DNA of 6,756 nucleotides from Boseongicola sp. SB0675_bin_26 (lineage in GTDB: Bacteria > Pseudomonadota > Alphaproteobacteria > Rhodobacterales > Rhodobacteraceae), in the NCBI GenBank assembly GCA_009843725.1, contig VYCX01000148.1, positions 1 to 6,756 on the forward strand, in the 5' to 3' direction. Below the pieces are notes generated by a model. It did not search any database, had not been told where the DNA came from, and saw nothing but the letters and a program-made list of their open reading frames with translations. Made by a program: the position numbers and the translations under genes. Positions 6,523-6,756 of the stretch are shown here, one piece after another; the first letter of the stretch is position 1, and each line of letters opens with the position of its first letter.

Positions 6523-6756
6523 GCGCGCAGCCTTTCGTTTTGCGGATCCCAGAGCGGAGCATCGGGCTGCACCGTGGCCTTGCATCGCTCCCCGTAGATG
6601 TCGACCTCGACTTCCGTGCCGGGAACCGCCAGGTCGGATCGCAGCATGCCAAGGGCAACGGAGGCATTGACGCGGTAGCCCCACCCGCCCGAGGTGGTTT
6701 CGCCGACGACTTCGTCATCATGCCAAAGCGTCGACATGTACGGCGCGTCCGCATTG
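6519..6756 (-). CDS. 3' end of a GcvT-domain protein (dimethylglycine-dehydrogenase-like), cut by window edge
   Basis: Only the last 78 or so residues are present; the gene runs on beyond the right edge. The fragment reads '...NADAPYMSTLWHDDEVVGETTSGG' then 'WGYRVNASVALGMLRSDLAVPG', 'VEVDIYGERCKATVQPDAPLWDP' and '...NERLRA'. This is the C-terminal barrel of the GcvT/aminomethyltransferase family, with the G-E-x-T-S-G and final x-x-D-P motifs. It aligns by eye with the end of the 815-aa FAD/GcvT protein in the same operon but is clearly divergent (VTSANYGHAL versus TTSGGWGYRV). It is probably a second FAD/GcvT dehydrogenase paralogue, though a stand-alone aminomethyltransferase is possible. 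The internal ATG at 6737 is not the start, because coding similarity continues upstream to the edge. Confidence 0.85.
   Translation of the reverse strand, partial: NADAPYMSTLWHDDEVVGETTSGGWGYRVNASVALGMLRSDLAVPGTEVEVDIYGERCKATVQPDAPLWDPQNERLRA

Overview
The window looks like chromosomal DNA from a GC-rich Proteobacterium. Base composition, codon use and gene families (MttB-like methyltransferases, dimethylglycine-dehydrogenase-like flavoproteins, COG3777-type dehydratases, BrnT/BrnA) point to an alphaproteobacterium such as the Rhodobacterales or Rhodospirillales. That placement is inferred from family content and not proven by any marker here.

Left part, plus strand. A FAS1-like/HTD2 (mesaconyl-C4-CoA hydratase-like) hot-dog dehydratase gene (207-980) follows a short AT-rich patch that may hold its promoter or operator. 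A compact type II toxin-antitoxin pair comes next: brnT (1125-1427) and brnA (1414-1707), overlapping by 14 nt. A perfect 13-bp inverted repeat and AT-rich DNA lie immediately upstream of the brnT start. About 216 bp without a convincing gene (1708-1923) separate brnA from the convergent minus-strand operon.

Right part, minus strand, read from right to left. First is the 3' end of a GcvT-domain protein cut by the window edge (6519-6756). It is followed by a possible 46-codon small ORF coupled by ATGA (6382-6522), a PNPOx-fold flavin-binding protein (5934-6389), an 815-aa FAD oxidoreductase/GcvT fusion of the dimethylglycine/sarcosine dehydrogenase class (3490-5937), and a 505-aa MttB-family methyltransferase without pyrrolysine (1924-3441). 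Spacing is tight: two ATGA overlaps, and a 48-nt gap before mttB. This indicates one polycistronic unit whose promoter lies beyond the right edge.

Taken together, the minus-strand genes suggest catabolism of a methylated amine or betaine. The MttB-like enzyme would remove a methyl group from a quaternary or tertiary amine, normally passing it to a corrinoid protein. The FAD/GcvT enzymes would oxidise N-methyl groups of the secondary or tertiary amine and pass one-carbon units to tetrahydrofolate. No corrinoid protein, transporter or regulator is visible, so the substrate cannot be named from this window. I found no CRISPR array, IS element, tRNA or rRNA.
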